Assembly: GCF_023283845.1 (NCBI RefSeq)
Contig: NZ_JAKILC010000006.1
Span: 1 to 64,000 of the forward strand
Reading direction: 5' to 3'
Length of the DNA stretch: 64,000 nucleotides
DNA from: Shewanella marinintestina
GTDB taxonomy: Bacteria > Pseudomonadota > Gammaproteobacteria > Enterobacterales > Shewanellaceae
Numbering within the stretch: the stretch's first letter is position 1; every line of letters starts with the position of its first letter. Shown here one piece after another: positions 37,321 through 47,535 of this stretch. Under the pieces are notes generated by a model. The model was given only the letters and a program-made list of their open reading frames with translations, did not search any database and was not told where the DNA came from. A program made the position numbers and the translations under genes.

Positions 37321-39066
37321 TTAAATCACCATAGTTAAGTAACCCAGTACCAGCACGATCATCGACGTCAGTGCATAAGGGACAGGATAGCCGACCGCTG
37401 GCATGTCACTTTGACAAACATCTTGCGCACCTTTCATTGCTGGAGTGCTATTACGCCCGCCAGCACATGCACCCGCCAATATAGCCGGATTCATTTTGCG
37501 GAAGTACAAGCCGTATATCCAAGCTAGCAAAGGAGGGACAAGTGCAGCCGTTAATCCTAACGCCGCAATTTTTATCACTACAATACCTTGGAATGAAGCT
37601 AAAATTTTAGGCCCCACAGTGGCTGCAAGTACCGCAACGAATAGACTCAAACCGATGTCTTGCAGGAAGCTTCTTGCCCCCTCACTCATAGGGCCGCCAA
37701 AGGTTGGGTTACGCGTTCTTAAGAAAGAGAAAATAATACCGGTTAACATACAGCCTGCCGACGTGCCTAACGCAAAAGGAATACCGCCTAACGTGACACT
37801 AAAGTGGCCGCATATATAACCAATCAATAATGACAATGCCAGATAGAATGTTTCGGTTAATGTGCTTTCCACAATCGGTGTACTATTTAACTTTTTAGCC
37901 ACTTGTTGCACGCACCAGTCAGATCCTGCAACGCGCAGCACATCGCCTACTTCGACTACGGCTTGCCCGGTCACAGGTAACTGGTGCCCTTGACGAAATA
38001 AGGCTTTAATGTAAACACCAAAACCCACTTTTTCACTGATTTCATTAATACTTTTACCGCTGAAATCCGATTTACCAAGATGGATATCAGCCACTTCAAT
38101 ATCGACATTTCGCGCCCTAGGCTCATCCACTTCTTCGCCAACAAACGCCGCATCGTCAATCAAAACATGATAATCGCCCCGCATACCAATCACATCCCCC
38201 AACTGCAACTTAGGGTTGTCAGCCGCATCAAAAACATCATCACCGCGCACGACTTTTAAGATAGCGGTATGAGGAAAACGCTGAAATAGTGATTCAATGC
38301 TCTGCCCTACTAGCTCTTGATGCTCGACTTTGTAAGCCCTAATGTCTAAAGGCAATACACCAATATTTGAAAAACCATTAGTACTTGGCAGGGCTTCAAT
38401 GTCATCACCCACGCCAAACTCTGCCTCAGCGTCTTTACCCGCTTTAACCGGGTCAATGCCAAACATTGCAGGTAAATACTTAATTAATAAAATAATAAAT
38501 ACACTAGATAAGATGTAACTGATAGCATAGCCCGCGGCTATATTAGCGCTAACTTGATCTAAGGTCATGCCAGCTGGAGCTTTAAATGCGCCAGAGGAAA
38601 TTGCCGATTGTGCAACGCCCATTACCGCGGTTACCGTGTAGCTTCCCGATATAATTCCAGCAGCATAGCCCGGCGCTAAGTCGAGTAATTTCGCGCCAAA
38701 ATACACGATAAGAAAATTACTAAATACAACAATTAAACCAATAACGACAAAATCCAACCCGCCTCTTGCCAGCCCAGAGAAAAACTGCGGACCGACTTTC
38801 ATGCCAATTGCATACATAAACATCATAAGGAAAATATCAGATACCAATCCAGGCTCTTCAATCTTAAGACCATAAACAGAGAAAGCGGTTAACGCGATAG
38901 CCACACCTGCCACTAGCGTTCCAGCGGTGGAGCCTAAAGATATTCCTTTGATTGATACCTTTCCAAGCGGGTAACCAATCGCAATGGCTAAAAACAAAAA
39001 TACAAAGGGGTTATGAGCAATGTAACCAAATACAAAACCAAAAAATTCAGAAATATTCATCATCAT
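37321..39066 (-). CDS. aspT: AspT-family aspartate/alanine-type antiporter
   Basis: A 581-residue inner-membrane transporter. Two five-helix halves (about 15-205 and 405-580) flank a cytosolic region with two TrkA-C (RCK-C) domains (about 240-320 and 325-395), the AspT layout. The AspT signature GXGP-like motifs and GACAGGRNSTPAM near the C-terminus are visible. Known members exchange aspartate for alanine, converting amino-acid decarboxylation into a proton gradient. It follows a glutamate decarboxylase gene by 54 nt, so here glutamate/GABA exchange is a reasonable inference. It starts with three ATG codons in a row (39058-39066), matching the small-RNA seed found at 51-53.5 kb. Confidence 0.88.
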   Translation of the reverse strand: MMMNISEFFGFVFGYIAHNPFVFLFLAIAIGYPLGKVSIKGISLGSTAGTLVAGVAIALTAFSVYGLKIEEPGLVSDIFLMMFMYAIGMKVGPQFFSGLARGGLDFVVIGLIVVFSNFLIVYFGAKLLDLAPGYAAGIISGSYTVTAVMGVAQSAISSGAFKAPAGMTLDQVSANIAAGYAISYILSSVFIILLIKYLPAMFGIDPVKAGKDAEAEFGVGDDIEALPSTNGFSNIGVLPLDIRAYKVEHQELVGQSIESLFQRFPHTAILKVVRGDDVFDAADNPKLQLGDVIGMRGDYHVLIDDAAFVGEEVDEPRARNVDIEVADIHLGKSDFSGKSINEISEKVGFGVYIKALFRQGHQLPVTGQAVVEVGDVLRVAGSDWCVQQVAKKLNSTPIVESTLTETFYLALSLLIGYICGHFSVTLGGIPFALGTSAGCMLTGIIFSFLRTRNPTFGGPMSEGARSFLQDIGLSLFVAVLAATVGPKILASFQGIVVIKIAALGLTAALVPPLLAWIYGLYFRKMNPAILAGACAGGRNSTPAMKGAQDVCQSDMPAVGYPVPYALTSMIVLVLGYLTMVI

Positions 39067-39084
39067 GTCTCAAACTAAGTTGAT

Positions 39085-39116
39085 AAAAAAAGGCCACCTA
39101 TAAAGATGACCTTTTA
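39085..39116 (-). terminator. Terminator-like hairpin inside the gad-aspT operon
   Basis: On the minus strand AAAGGTCATC-tttata-GGTGGCCTTTT with following T-run, in the 54-nt gap after the decarboxylase gene. Some base pairs are G-T or mismatched, so partial read-through is likely. It would set the decarboxylase/antiporter ratio. Confidence 0.55.
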
Positions 39117-39120
39117 CCCA

Positions 39121-40515
39121 TTAACCGTGATTAAAACCTGAAGACTCTTTTGAATCACTACCATGTGAAATCGGATGTTCAGCGAAAAAGTCAACACAGT
39201 GCTTTAAGTCGGCAACCAATAAATCAGCTTGGTCACGACTAAAGCCGTGGCGTACTAAAATACGCATTATCACTAAATCTTCCCTTTTAGGTGGCATTGC
39301 ATAAGCTGCAATTTGCCAACCTCGTGAGCGGATGCGATCAGAGAGGTCAAATAAGTTAAACCCAGGATCAACGCCCTCTTTCAATGACCAGCTCATCGCA
39401 GGGATCCCGCCATGTCCGTCATAAATAATGTCGAACATGCCCAGCTTTTCTATTTCACTTGAAAGGTACTGCGCGGTGTCATAGCAAGCTTGATGGATCT
39501 TTCTGTAGCCCTCTTTACCTAGGCGTAAAAAGTTGTAGTACTGCGCAACGATTTGTCCACCAGGACGAGAAAAGTTCAGCGCAAATGTTGGCATATTGCC
39601 GCCTAAATAATTGACATTGAAAATCAAATCTTCATCTAACGCAGCTGCATCTCGCCAAATAACCCAACCCACTCCAAGCGGGCTTAAACCAAATTTATGC
39701 CCTGAAGCGTTAATGGATTTCACTCGTGGCAGTGAAAAATCCCACTCAAGTTCTGGTTGGCAAAATGGCGCTAAAAAACCACCACTGGCGGCATCAACAT
39801 GAATAGGAATATCCAGACCAGTGTCTTGCTCAAGTTTATCAAGTGCTTCATGTACCGCTTTTACAGGCTCGTATTGACAGGTAAATGTCACCCCTAAAGT
39901 GGGAATTACACCAATGGTATTTTCATCACAGCGCTTAATGACTTCTTCAGCATTCATAATTAAGCGGTCCCCTTCCATCGGGATCTCACGTAACTCGATA
40001 TCCCAATATCGAGCAAACTTATGCCAACATACTTGCACTGGGCCACAGACCATATTAGGTTTATCCGTCGGTTTTCCTAGTGCTTTCATTTTCTTGCGCC
40101 AAGCCCACTTCAGCGCCATGCCGCCAAGCATTGCCGCCTCGCTTGAGCCTGTGGTAGAACAACCTAAGGTATTTTCAGCATCTGGAGAGTTCCATAGATC
40201 TGCAAGCATATGCACGCAACGGGCTTCAAGCTCTGCGGTTTGGGGATACTCATCCTTATCAATCATGTTCTTGTCGATACATTCGTCCATTAATTTATGG
40301 ACTTCTTCTTCAACCCAAGTTTGACAAAAAGTAGCAAGGTTTTGGCGTGAATTACCGTCCATCATGAGCTCGTCATGGACAATTTGATAAGCATGGCGCG
40401 GATTATTTTCTTGCTCGGGCATTTTATATTTGGGCATAGATAGCGCTAAATCTGTCGATGAGTAAATATCATCTAGCAGGTCGTCTCGCACAGAATCTTT
40501 CGCATGAAGAGGCAT
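39121..40515 (-). CDS. gadB: Glutamate decarboxylase (PLP-dependent)
   Basis: A 464-residue group II PLP decarboxylase that turns glutamate into GABA and consumes a proton. Visible are the substrate-loop [10 protein letters not shown] (118-127), HVDAASGG (239-246, PLP-pyridine Asp) and [10 protein letters not shown] with the PLP-binding Lys274. The length and N-terminal PKYKMPE segment match bacterial GadA/GadB. Its partner is an AspT-type antiporter instead of the usual GadC. Function in acid resistance and energy generation is inferred from the pair. The gadA/gadB distinction cannot be made here. Confidence 0.92.
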   Translation of the reverse strand: MPLHAKDSVRDDLLDDIYSSTDLALSMPKYKMPEQENNPRHAYQIVHDELMMDGNSRQNLATFCQTWVEEEVHKLMDECIDKNMIDKDEYPQTAELEARCVHMLADLWNSPDAENTLGCSTTGSSEAAMLGGMALKWAWRKKMKALGKPTDKPNMVCGPVQVCWHKFARYWDIELREIPMEGDRLIMNAEEVIKRCDENTIGVIPTLGVTFTCQYEPVKAVHEALDKLEQDTGLDIPIHVDAASGGFLAPFCQPELEWDFSLPRVKSINASGHKFGLSPLGVGWVIWRDAAALDEDLIFNVNYLGGNMPTFALNFSRPGGQIVAQYYNFLRLGKEGYRKIHQACYDTAQYLSSEIEKLGMFDIIYDGHGGIPAMSWSLKEGVDPGFNLFDLSDRIRSRGWQIAAYAMPPKREDLVIMRILVRHGFSRDQADLLVADLKHCVDFFAEHPISHGSDSKESSGFNHG

Positions 40516-40896
40516 TATATTTTACTCCAATGAAATAAATAGAATTTCCTACTCGCTGGTGATACACAGCTGACACATTCAACATATAACTTTGTTTTAA
40601 GTGCAGCAAGACAAAAAACAAAATAAAAAGAATAAAAAACCAATAGGTAAACACTGTAAAGATATAAACATCAACAATAGGATACCGAACAGTTATTAAA
40701 ACTAGGTTAGAATTAGAAGAGTAAGCATATAACACGCCACAATCGTTATAAGCAGCCAGTGAAACCGAGCACTTTCAAATCCCCTTGCCCTATCGATTAA
40801 CAGTTTTATTTTGATAATCAATCAAGCAAAAGCCAGTTTATTATAATTAAGGTACAACTTAATATAGCTGCATCAGCTCAATCTAGGAGAGCAAAC
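40516..40896. other. Divergent promoter region of gadB and the monooxygenase gene
   Basis: About 380 AT-rich nt. No clear operator is recognised. CTAGGAGAG before the plus-strand gene is its ribosome-binding site. Confidence 0.4.
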
Positions 40897-41205
40897 ATGG
40901 CTAAACTAACAATTGTCGCTAACATCATTGCTAATGAAGACAGTGTTGAACAAGTGAAAGCAGAACTAATCAAGCTAATTGACATTACTCGCTGTGGTGC
41001 GGGGTGTATCCAGTATGATTTGCATCAAGATAATGCAAACCCAGCACATTTTATCTTTTTTGAAAACTGGTCCTCTAGAGAACTCTGGCAAGACCATATG
41101 GGCGCGCAGCCAATAAAGGATTACGTTGTGGCGACACAAGGAATGGTAAGATCATTTACAGTCAATGAAATGACCCAAATAGGGGTAGAGTCGTTACCAA
41201 AGTGA
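40897..41205 (+). CDS. Antibiotic biosynthesis monooxygenase (ABM) domain protein
   Basis: A 102-residue ferredoxin-like dimeric protein with the pattern VEQVKAELIKLIDITRCGAGCIQYDLHQD and FIFFENWSSRELWQDHM, typical of ABM / YgiN-like quinol monooxygenases. A strong ribosome-binding site (AGGAG) lies 8 nt before the ATG. Substrate unknown; monocistronic by spacing. Confidence 0.8.
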   Translation: MAKLTIVANIIANEDSVEQVKAELIKLIDITRCGAGCIQYDLHQDNANPAHFIFFENWSSRELWQDHMGAQPIKDYVVATQGMVRSFTVNEMTQIGVESLPK

Positions 41206-41316
41206 AATAAGCGACATAGTCCAAGTCATCAATTTAAATCTAGAGCAAGATTAAAATTGATGAACCTGCACGCTGACAATACTTGAAGATATAACTGGCT
41301 AATAGTGATTGATAAA

Positions 41317-41523
41317 CTAGGCATCTTCTTCATGCATAAAGTCTTCAATCATTGTCATCTGCTCAGCAAGCTTATCTTCAATAGTCACCAAGCGAAAGCA
41401 ACCATGAGGCATTTTCTCTAGGCTAACTCTATCACCTGCTTGAACATGCAATTGTTCAACTATTTCTCTGGGCAGTTTTAAACCTAGGCCACCACCAATC
41501 GCTTCTACTTTAAGTTCAGCCAT
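41317..41523 (-). CDS. AbrB/MazE-type antitoxin-like DNA-binding protein, orphan
   Basis: A 68-residue SpoVT-AbrB swapped-hairpin domain protein (VEAIGGGLGLKLPREIVEQLHVQAGDRVSLE), with an acidic C-terminal tail like those that neutralise toxins. In toxin-antitoxin loci the toxin gene follows directly, but downstream there are only about 110 nt before a convergent unrelated gene. It is therefore an orphan or solitary regulator. AGG is present before the ATG. Confidence 0.7.
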   Translation of the reverse strand: MAELKVEAIGGGLGLKLPREIVEQLHVQAGDRVSLEKMPHGCFRLVTIEDKLAEQMTMIEDFMHEEDA

Positions 41524-41993
41524 AATGCTTACCTACTTAATCGATTAACGTCCTCTTCGGATTATAGTTGAATATCTAGCTGCAAGCCGTTGCTCAACAC
41601 TAACTTTGTTTACCAACAAAACTTAAAAATAGTAGTAACTTTGCAAGCAAAATTAAAAGTTAAAATCAGCTCACTAACAAGTCGCGACAAAAAATTGCTT
41701 TCACTATTAAAAATCCGCCCTCTTTAAAATGATAAAGAGTTTTCACTAAAACAAACCTGACTTAAGCAAGATTAAGTACCAACAGGAATATACTCAGCAG
41801 ATAGTGATAACTGTCACCAAATTAATGTAAAAACATCAAGGTTCACATAAGTCACTACTTTTATTGAATTTTATGAATTGTAAATGTGAATTTCATCAAT
41901 TTGTCAATTTGTTGACCCTGCTAATATCTTGTCGCCCTTTATTTACCGAATGGCATATCTAAGAGTCAACGGACTCATTCTTAAGGATTAATA
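41524..41993. other. Intergenic, promoter region of the lipoprotein gene
   Basis: About 470 AT-rich nt. TTAAGGATTA before the ATG at 41994 gives the ribosome-binding site. Nothing else recognised. Confidence 0.4.
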
Positions 41994-44081
41994 ATGAAAA
42001 AGTTAAGCATACTTGCCGCCTCTATAGGCATTATTCTCGCAGGTTGTGGTAGCAGTGATGACGACAACTCAGTAAAAACGTTTGAAGTTAAAGCTATTGA
42101 TGGTTACTTAGTTAATGCAGATATTTATGCGGGCGAAAAGTGCGACACGAAAGTTGGCGTAACTAATGAGCAAGGTATTGCAAAAGTTGATAACAAATAC
42201 CAAGAGCAAACCATTTGCGTTAAAGCTGTTGCAGGTACCACACTTGATAGCGATCGCGGTATTGTTGCAAAAGACTTCGAGCTAGCTGCTCCTGCAAATT
42301 CTAGCGTTATCAACCCAATGACTAATCTTGTTGTTGAAAAAATGCAAGCTAATAACGTTACCGCTGAAGATGCAAAAGCAGAAGTCGCGGAGCAATTTGC
42401 AGCTTTAAATGCCAAGCCTGAACAGTTATTCGGCGACTATATTAAAGATGCAAATGCCGGTGATCAGCTTTCTCAAGGTATTAAAGTTATCGCTGAAACT
42501 TTAGTTGATGCCCAAGTTGAAAACACCAACGTTACAGATAGTATCCTAGATGATTTAGTCTCTGATGTTGCTGACAAGGTTGAAAACAAAGATGATTTAG
42601 AAGATTACGCGCCTGTAATTGATAATGATGGCTTTACACCAAATCACAGACCACAAATCACTTTAACTGAAGAACAGCAAGATAAGCTTGAAGAGATCAG
42701 CGTATCTCTAGGACAAGCCATTACTCCTATAGAACTACTTACAGCATTTAGCGATAAAGATAGCGATGAATTGACCATTTCAGTTAAAAGTGAAGATGGA
42801 AAAACATTGGCTAAACTCGGTCTAGCGTTCGACCAGGTAACTGGCGTACTGAGCGGCACACCTGTTAACGCTGGTGAAATTGAACTTCATGTTTATGCAA
42901 CTGATAGCAAAGGAGCTCGTTCGTACCCACTAGAAATCGAAATAGAAGTCACTAGCCCTAACACTGCACCGACAATTGATAACGAAGAAAAAGCAGAAAT
43001 TGAAGCAGAACTGAAAGAGTTAAACATCACTCAAGGTTCAGAAATCAATGCAGTTATTGACCTTGATGACCTATTTACAGACACCGATGAAGACACACTT
43101 AAGTTAGTCGCTACAACAGATATGCAAGGTGTGACTCTTAACATTGAACAAGAAGACGACCTACGCTTAACAGGTAAATCTGAGCTAGCAGGCGATTTCA
43201 CTATTTCAGTGACAGCTAACGACGGTGTAAATGCCGCAGTTAAAGCCGATCTTAAAGTGAGTGTAGCGAACAATGATATTACTCCAGAGCCAGATCTGCA
43301 CCCTCTAGAAGCTAACACTTGGTATGCCCTAGAATACGGTAGCGATGACGGTACCGATAATGTAAACCAGTTTACCCGCGTTTGGTGTGAAACCTACAAG
43401 TTTGAAGATGGCAAAGTGTTTATGAATGCACGTAGCCTAAACAACCTAACAGAGTGCTCTGAAGACGCATCAGAACAAGTCGGAACTTACACTGTAACTG
43501 GTGATAAATTAGAAACGACTTTTGATGGCGACGATGGTTTAGAAACGAACCAAGTAACCACACAGCAAGCGTTAGCTGGTATTGGTGAAGGTGCGTTAAC
43601 CGTTAGCATTCATGACGAACGTTATACTTTCTTCAAGAATGATGACGATGCAGAGCAGCGTTTAGACATCGAATCTGATGACAATGCAGAAGAGCGCAGT
43701 TTCCCAATAGAAATGCCAAGCCTTGCAGAAGTAGGTCAATACAATCTAATTGATATTAGCCTACAAATGAACAAGCGAGGCAGTAAAGTTAAAATGTACT
43801 TTGATCACAAGGGTAAAGACCTTACTTGTGAAGAAGTCAGTGAATTTTACGCTCCTCAGCTAACAGCTAATGGTCTGGAGCAAAACGGCATATCAGCAGA
43901 GTTACTTGACTATGGCAACGAAGAGTTCAACTACTGTGTAGCGCAGTTTATTGTACCTACAGCGCTACCTGTAGAAACTGTTTTCAGCATCACAGGTCAT
44001 TTAGCCCAAGATGATGACTCAGCGATTGTTGAGCCAATTAAAGCTAACATCGAGTGGACAGGTATAGCTGATACCGAGTAA
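41994..44081 (+). CDS. Large lipoprotein with Ig-like (He_PIG/cadherin-like) domains
   Basis: A 695-residue surface or periplasmic lipoprotein with signal peptide and lipobox LAGC (Cys18), followed by an acidic linker (SSDDDNS). Residues 28-190 form an unknown helical domain. Residues 220-320 and 330-425 look like putative Ig/cadherin-like repeats, with the He_PIG block GLAFDQVTGVLSGTPVNAGE clear in the first. The C-terminal 260 residues include a cysteine-containing beta-rich domain. Very acidic overall, and such repeats often bind calcium. Function unknown. A strong terminator follows. Confidence 0.75.
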   Translation: MKKLSILAASIGIILAGCGSSDDDNSVKTFEVKAIDGYLVNADIYAGEKCDTKVGVTNEQGIAKVDNKYQEQTICVKAVAGTTLDSDRGIVAKDFELAAPANSSVINPMTNLVVEKMQANNVTAEDAKAEVAEQFAALNAKPEQLFGDYIKDANAGDQLSQGIKVIAETLVDAQVENTNVTDSILDDLVSDVADKVENKDDLEDYAPVIDNDGFTPNHRPQITLTEEQQDKLEEISVSLGQAITPIELLTAFSDKDSDELTISVKSEDGKTLAKLGLAFDQVTGVLSGTPVNAGEIELHVYATDSKGARSYPLEIEIEVTSPNTAPTIDNEEKAEIEAELKELNITQGSEINAVIDLDDLFTDTDEDTLKLVATTDMQGVTLNIEQEDDLRLTGKSELAGDFTISVTANDGVNAAVKADLKVSVANNDITPEPDLHPLEANTWYALEYGSDDGTDNVNQFTRVWCETYKFEDGKVFMNARSLNNLTECSEDASEQVGTYTVTGDKLETTFDGDDGLETNQVTTQQALAGIGEGALTVSIHDERYTFFKNDDDAEQRLDIESDDNAEERSFPIEMPSLAEVGQYNLIDISLQMNKRGSKVKMYFDHKGKDLTCEEVSEFYAPQLTANGLEQNGISAELLDYGNEEFNYCVAQFIVPTALPVETVFSITGHLAQDDDSAIVEPIKANIEWTGIADTE

Positions 44082-44121
44082 CTCGGTAACTAATTAGCCT
44101 AGAAAAATGAGATGGATATTA

Positions 44122-44149
44122 AAAAAGGAGAACATTTGTTCTCCTTTTA
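44122..44149. terminator. Bidirectional terminator
   Basis: AAAAGGAGAAC-attt-GTTCTCCTTTT stem between convergent genes. Confidence 0.9.
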
Positions 44150-44166
44150 TTTTGCCGCAACTTTGC

Positions 44167-44619
44167 TTAAGGCTTATGGTGCTTAGTAATATATCTGTCT
44201 AACTGATTACCAAAGGCTTGCTTCTCACTTGCACCTATTGCTGCAGGCCCACCAGTTTGCACACCACTAGCTCGCATGGTGTCCATAAAGTCACGCATAT
44301 TTAAAATCGATTTAATATTTTGCTCAGTATATAGCTCACCGCGTGGGTTTAGCGCGACACCACCTTTGTCTATCACTTCTGAAGCTAACGGAATATCAGC
44401 CGTAATCACTAAGTCGCCAGCGGTTAATAGCTTGACGATTTCGTCATCAGCCACATCAAAGCCCGAAGAAACGGTTTTTAAGTTAATATAAGCTGATGGC
44501 GGGATACGCATCCAGTGATTAGCCACCAGTGTGACTTCAATTTTAGCTCTATCTGCGACTCTAAATAAAATCTCTTTGATCACACCAGGACATGCATCAG
44601 CATCAACCCAAACTTTCAT
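44167..44619 (-). CDS. YaiI/YqxD family protein (UPF0178, DUF188)
   Basis: A 150-residue soluble protein with the family start [17 protein letters not shown], then [29 protein letters not shown] and SGVQTGGPA. These are PIN-like nuclease folds with conserved Asp residues; activity is not established. The ATG at 44619 has GAGGAG 5 nt upstream and matches the family N-terminus, so the upstream ATG at 44625 is not used. Confidence 0.9.
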   Translation of the reverse strand: MKVWVDADACPGVIKEILFRVADRAKIEVTLVANHWMRIPPSAYINLKTVSSGFDVADDEIVKLLTAGDLVITADIPLASEVIDKGGVALNPRGELYTEQNIKSILNMRDFMDTMRASGVQTGGPAAIGASEKQAFGNQLDRYITKHHKP

Positions 44620-44790
44620 TACCACTCCTCACATTGGCTCGCTGCCATATAAAATCAACTGAGAATTATAACAGCTATTGAGCATTTACCTTAGCCATAG
44701 TACCTAATAATCACTAGATAAAATGTCCTCGCCTAAGATATGATTTAGCTAGATGCCTCTTCTATAAATTACAGCTAGGTCGTTATTCCT

Positions 44791-45468
44791 ATGAGCGTAT
44801 TTACTCCTGAATGTTTTAATTTTTTAAATCTACTTTCAGTTAATAACGACAGAGAGTGGTTTAAAGCCAATCAACAACAGTATGAAGATAAGGTGCGTAC
44901 ACCAGCATTATTGTTTATCGAGGCTATGCAGCCACATATTCAAGGGATGTCACCTCGCTTAACAGCCGTAGCTAAAAAGGTTGGTGGCAGCATGATGCGC
45001 CCTCAACGCGATAGTCGATTTAGTAAAGATAAAACGCCTTATAAAACCAATATCGGTATTCAATTTAGGCATTTTCAAGGCAAAGATGTACATGCTCCAG
45101 CGCTTTACCTACACATTGCGAATGACCGCTGTTTTATCGGTGCAGGGATTTGGCATCCAGAGTCAAAAGCACTCAACGCCATTCGAACCTGTATAGATGA
45201 AAACCCCAATGGCTATAAAAAAGCCTTGCGCGAATTAACCGCTAAAGGGTTTGAAATGCAAGGCAGTCAACTTATTCGACCACCTAAAGGTTACGATAAA
45301 CAGCACCCCATGCTTGATGAATTAAAACGAAAAGACTTTATTGCCATTAAGCCGTTAACTATTGACCAAATATGCCAAGCAGATTTTGCCGAGACTTGTG
45401 CCCAAGAGTTTGCCGCATGCCAACAGCTAATGCGGTATTTATGTTTTGCGTTAGATTTAGACTATTAA
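44791..45468 (+). CDS. DUF2461 family protein
   Basis: A 225-residue soluble protein with the DUF2461 pattern: FLNLLSVNNDREWFKANQQQYE at the N-terminus, RDSRFSKDKTPYKTNIG in the middle and RPPKGYDKQHP later. Function not known to me. Alone, with a weak hairpin downstream. Confidence 0.85.
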   Translation: MSVFTPECFNFLNLLSVNNDREWFKANQQQYEDKVRTPALLFIEAMQPHIQGMSPRLTAVAKKVGGSMMRPQRDSRFSKDKTPYKTNIGIQFRHFQGKDVHAPALYLHIANDRCFIGAGIWHPESKALNAIRTCIDENPNGYKKALRELTAKGFEMQGSQLIRPPKGYDKQHPMLDELKRKDFIAIKPLTIDQICQADFAETCAQEFAACQQLMRYLCFALDLDY

Positions 45469-45500
45469 TACATTAGCTAACTGAACAATTGAGTCAAATA

Positions 45501-45522
45501 AGCCCCAACAAATCGCGGGGCT
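45501..45522 (+). other. Hairpin after DUF2461 gene
   Basis: AGCCCC / GGGGCT stem around a 10-nt loop, not followed by a T-run. The remaining 225 nt before the methyltransferase gene show nothing else. Confidence 0.4.
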
Positions 45523-45746
45523 AAAGCTTAGCGGCTGCAACTCGAAGTTTTGGGGCAGTCGTTAAACATGAAAGATTTAGTGGTTTAACCTAAGGTATTT
45601 GAGTTTTCTTCTGCTCAATATTGCCGCGTCAATCTCAGCACAACTAAGGCTTTCGAGTACGCTACACTGCTCTTAGCTTAAATCTCTGTTACAATTGCGC
45701 CAGTTATTATTTTCAGCCCTAACGTGGCTGCTTCAGGCACAAAGTA

Positions 45747-47093
45747 ATGGTAGAACCTTCATCACCTCTAGATGCTTTTCAAGCGCAAACTCCAGCGCAA
45801 AAGCGAGCATTAAGCTACAGCAACACTATACATCAGCTCTTTACCAGCGTGATGCAAGAAAAGCTGCCAGCAGATCGCATTGTCGGAGAATACTTCAGAA
45901 CCAATAAAAAACACGGTTCTAAAGATAGACGCGTGATCCGTGAAAGTCTGTTTGCACTTTTTCGTTGGTGGGGCTGGCTTAAACAGGTCCATACTAGCCA
46001 GCAACAAGATGCGAGTTGGTTTGCCTGTCTAGCGATGGTAGCGGAACTAGAGTCACATAAATGGACTCAATTTAGTGAGGCTTGGCAAGAATTCGCTAAT
46101 CAATCAGAGCAATTTAAGCTATCAGCTTCAAAGAGCACCTTAGACTCCGTCACAGACAAATGTGCTTATCTGCAGCAACAATTGCAAATGCCGAGCTTAG
46201 TGACCACTCAGTTACTACCAGATTGGTTCTGGCAAGTCACTGACGTTGACAACACTCAGCAACTTGCAATTGTTGAGGCTATGAGTTCTCGCCCTCCTAT
46301 TTGGGCACGCGCGCAAACCCTTAGCCAGCAGCAACTGATTAACTCGCTTGCAAAAGATGATGTTGAAGCAACTGCTAGCGAATTTTTTGATGATGCATTA
46401 AGCCTTGGTTTTAAGAGCATCAATTTAAATGCCATTAGCGCTTATCAGCGCGGCGAACTAGAAATCCAAGATTTAGGTTCACAGGTCATTGGCCAAATTT
46501 GTGCGCCAAAAGCTGAGCAGCATTGGTGGGACACTTGCAGTGGTGCTGGCGGAAAAACCCTGCAACTACGCTCATTAATGCTAAGACAAAACTCAAAAGC
46601 TGATGGCAGCATCATCTCATCAGATATTCGTCGTAAGCCACTGGAAGAATTGACTAAGCGAGCTAAACGCGCTGGATTTAGTGGGATTAACGTTGCGCCG
46701 TGGAAAAGTGAAGCACTACCTGTAGATGCGAACACATTTGACGGAGTTCTAGTCGATGCGCCTTGCAGTTGTACAGGAACATGGCGACGTAACCCCGATA
46801 TGCGCTGGCTAGATGACGTAAATGTAGTAACTGATAAGCATGCTTTACAACTGGATATCTTAACTCGCAGTGCAAAAGCCGTGAAAGCCCAAGGGCAATT
46901 GGTATATGCCACCTGCTCACTATCACCAGTTGAGAATGAGCAGGTTGTTAATGCCTTTTTAAATGCAAACCCAGAGTTTGAATTGCGCACATTAACTCAT
47001 CCTTTTAAAGGGACACAAGTCGAGATGCTAACCATTTGGCCTCAAGATGCCAATAGTGACGGTATGTTCGTTGCCAAGATGATTAAACGTTAG
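45747..47093 (+). CDS. RsmB/NOP-family RNA (cytosine-5) methyltransferase
   Basis: A 448-residue SAM-dependent RNA m5C methyltransferase. The N-terminal 150 residues are a helical RNA-binding part. The catalytic domain has WDTCSGAGGKTLQL (SAM loop), SSDIRRKPLEEL, VDAPCSCTGTWRRNPD (motif IV Cys) and ATCSLSPVENEQV (motif VI catalytic Cys). The two-cysteine arrangement is that of the NSUN/RsmB group. It is not clearly RsmB or RsmF by length and termini, so the target is left open. No clear Shine-Dalgarno site. Confidence 0.85.
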   Translation: MVEPSSPLDAFQAQTPAQKRALSYSNTIHQLFTSVMQEKLPADRIVGEYFRTNKKHGSKDRRVIRESLFALFRWWGWLKQVHTSQQQDASWFACLAMVAELESHKWTQFSEAWQEFANQSEQFKLSASKSTLDSVTDKCAYLQQQLQMPSLVTTQLLPDWFWQVTDVDNTQQLAIVEAMSSRPPIWARAQTLSQQQLINSLAKDDVEATASEFFDDALSLGFKSINLNAISAYQRGELEIQDLGSQVIGQICAPKAEQHWWDTCSGAGGKTLQLRSLMLRQNSKADGSIISSDIRRKPLEELTKRAKRAGFSGINVAPWKSEALPVDANTFDGVLVDAPCSCTGTWRRNPDMRWLDDVNVVTDKHALQLDILTRSAKAVKAQGQLVYATCSLSPVENEQVVNAFLNANPEFELRTLTHPFKGTQVEMLTIWPQDANSDGMFVAKMIKR

Positions 47094-47114
47094 TAATCAT
47101 CACCTGCATAATAC

Positions 47115-47144
47115 AAAAACGCCATCACCCTGATGGCGTTTTTT
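47115..47144 (+). terminator. Intrinsic terminator of the methyltransferase gene
   Basis: AAAACGCCATCA-ccc-TGATGGCGTTTT stem with long T-run. The stem resembles the one at 19494-19526. Confidence 0.9.
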
Positions 47145-47322
47145 GTATTACTCCGCCTTAATTAATCCTAACCACAACTAATACCAATTGGATTTCATTA
47201 GCTTGTCACGAGATTGTCACTGAAGCGTCACTTCAATTTTCTACACTCCTGCTTATCGAAAATCATCACCTCGAACTGAGTCTGCCGCAAATAGTCTAGT
47301 CACTGTCAATTAGGAAAATAGT

Positions 47323-47499
47323 ATGAGAAACACTTACGATTTTGACCAAGAGAGCCAATGGGAAAACGAGTTGGATTTTGACGATAAAGCAAACGATAAA
47401 AATCAACGTCAAAAGTATCGCAAACGCGAGCAGCGAAACAATCATAAACGTATGTATCAGGAAGAGTTGAGCAAAGTGCTCAACTTTCCTGCCAGCTAG
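47323..47499 (+). CDS. Small charged protein, 58 residues
   Basis: ATG with TAGGA 7 nt upstream, ending in TAG at 47497-47499. It encodes an acidic N-terminal half (about residues 5-26) and a very basic second half (QRQKYRKREQRNNHKR), ending in an EELSKVLNFPAS helix. The charge segregation suggests nucleic-acid or ribosome binding. I do not recognise the family. Well-placed ribosome-binding site and coding-like composition support it as real. Confidence 0.6.
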   Translation: MRNTYDFDQESQWENELDFDDKANDKNQRQKYRKREQRNNHKRMYQEELSKVLNFPAS

Positions 47500-47535
47500 A
47501 TAAAATACAAGGGCCTTTAGCCAAAACATATTAAA

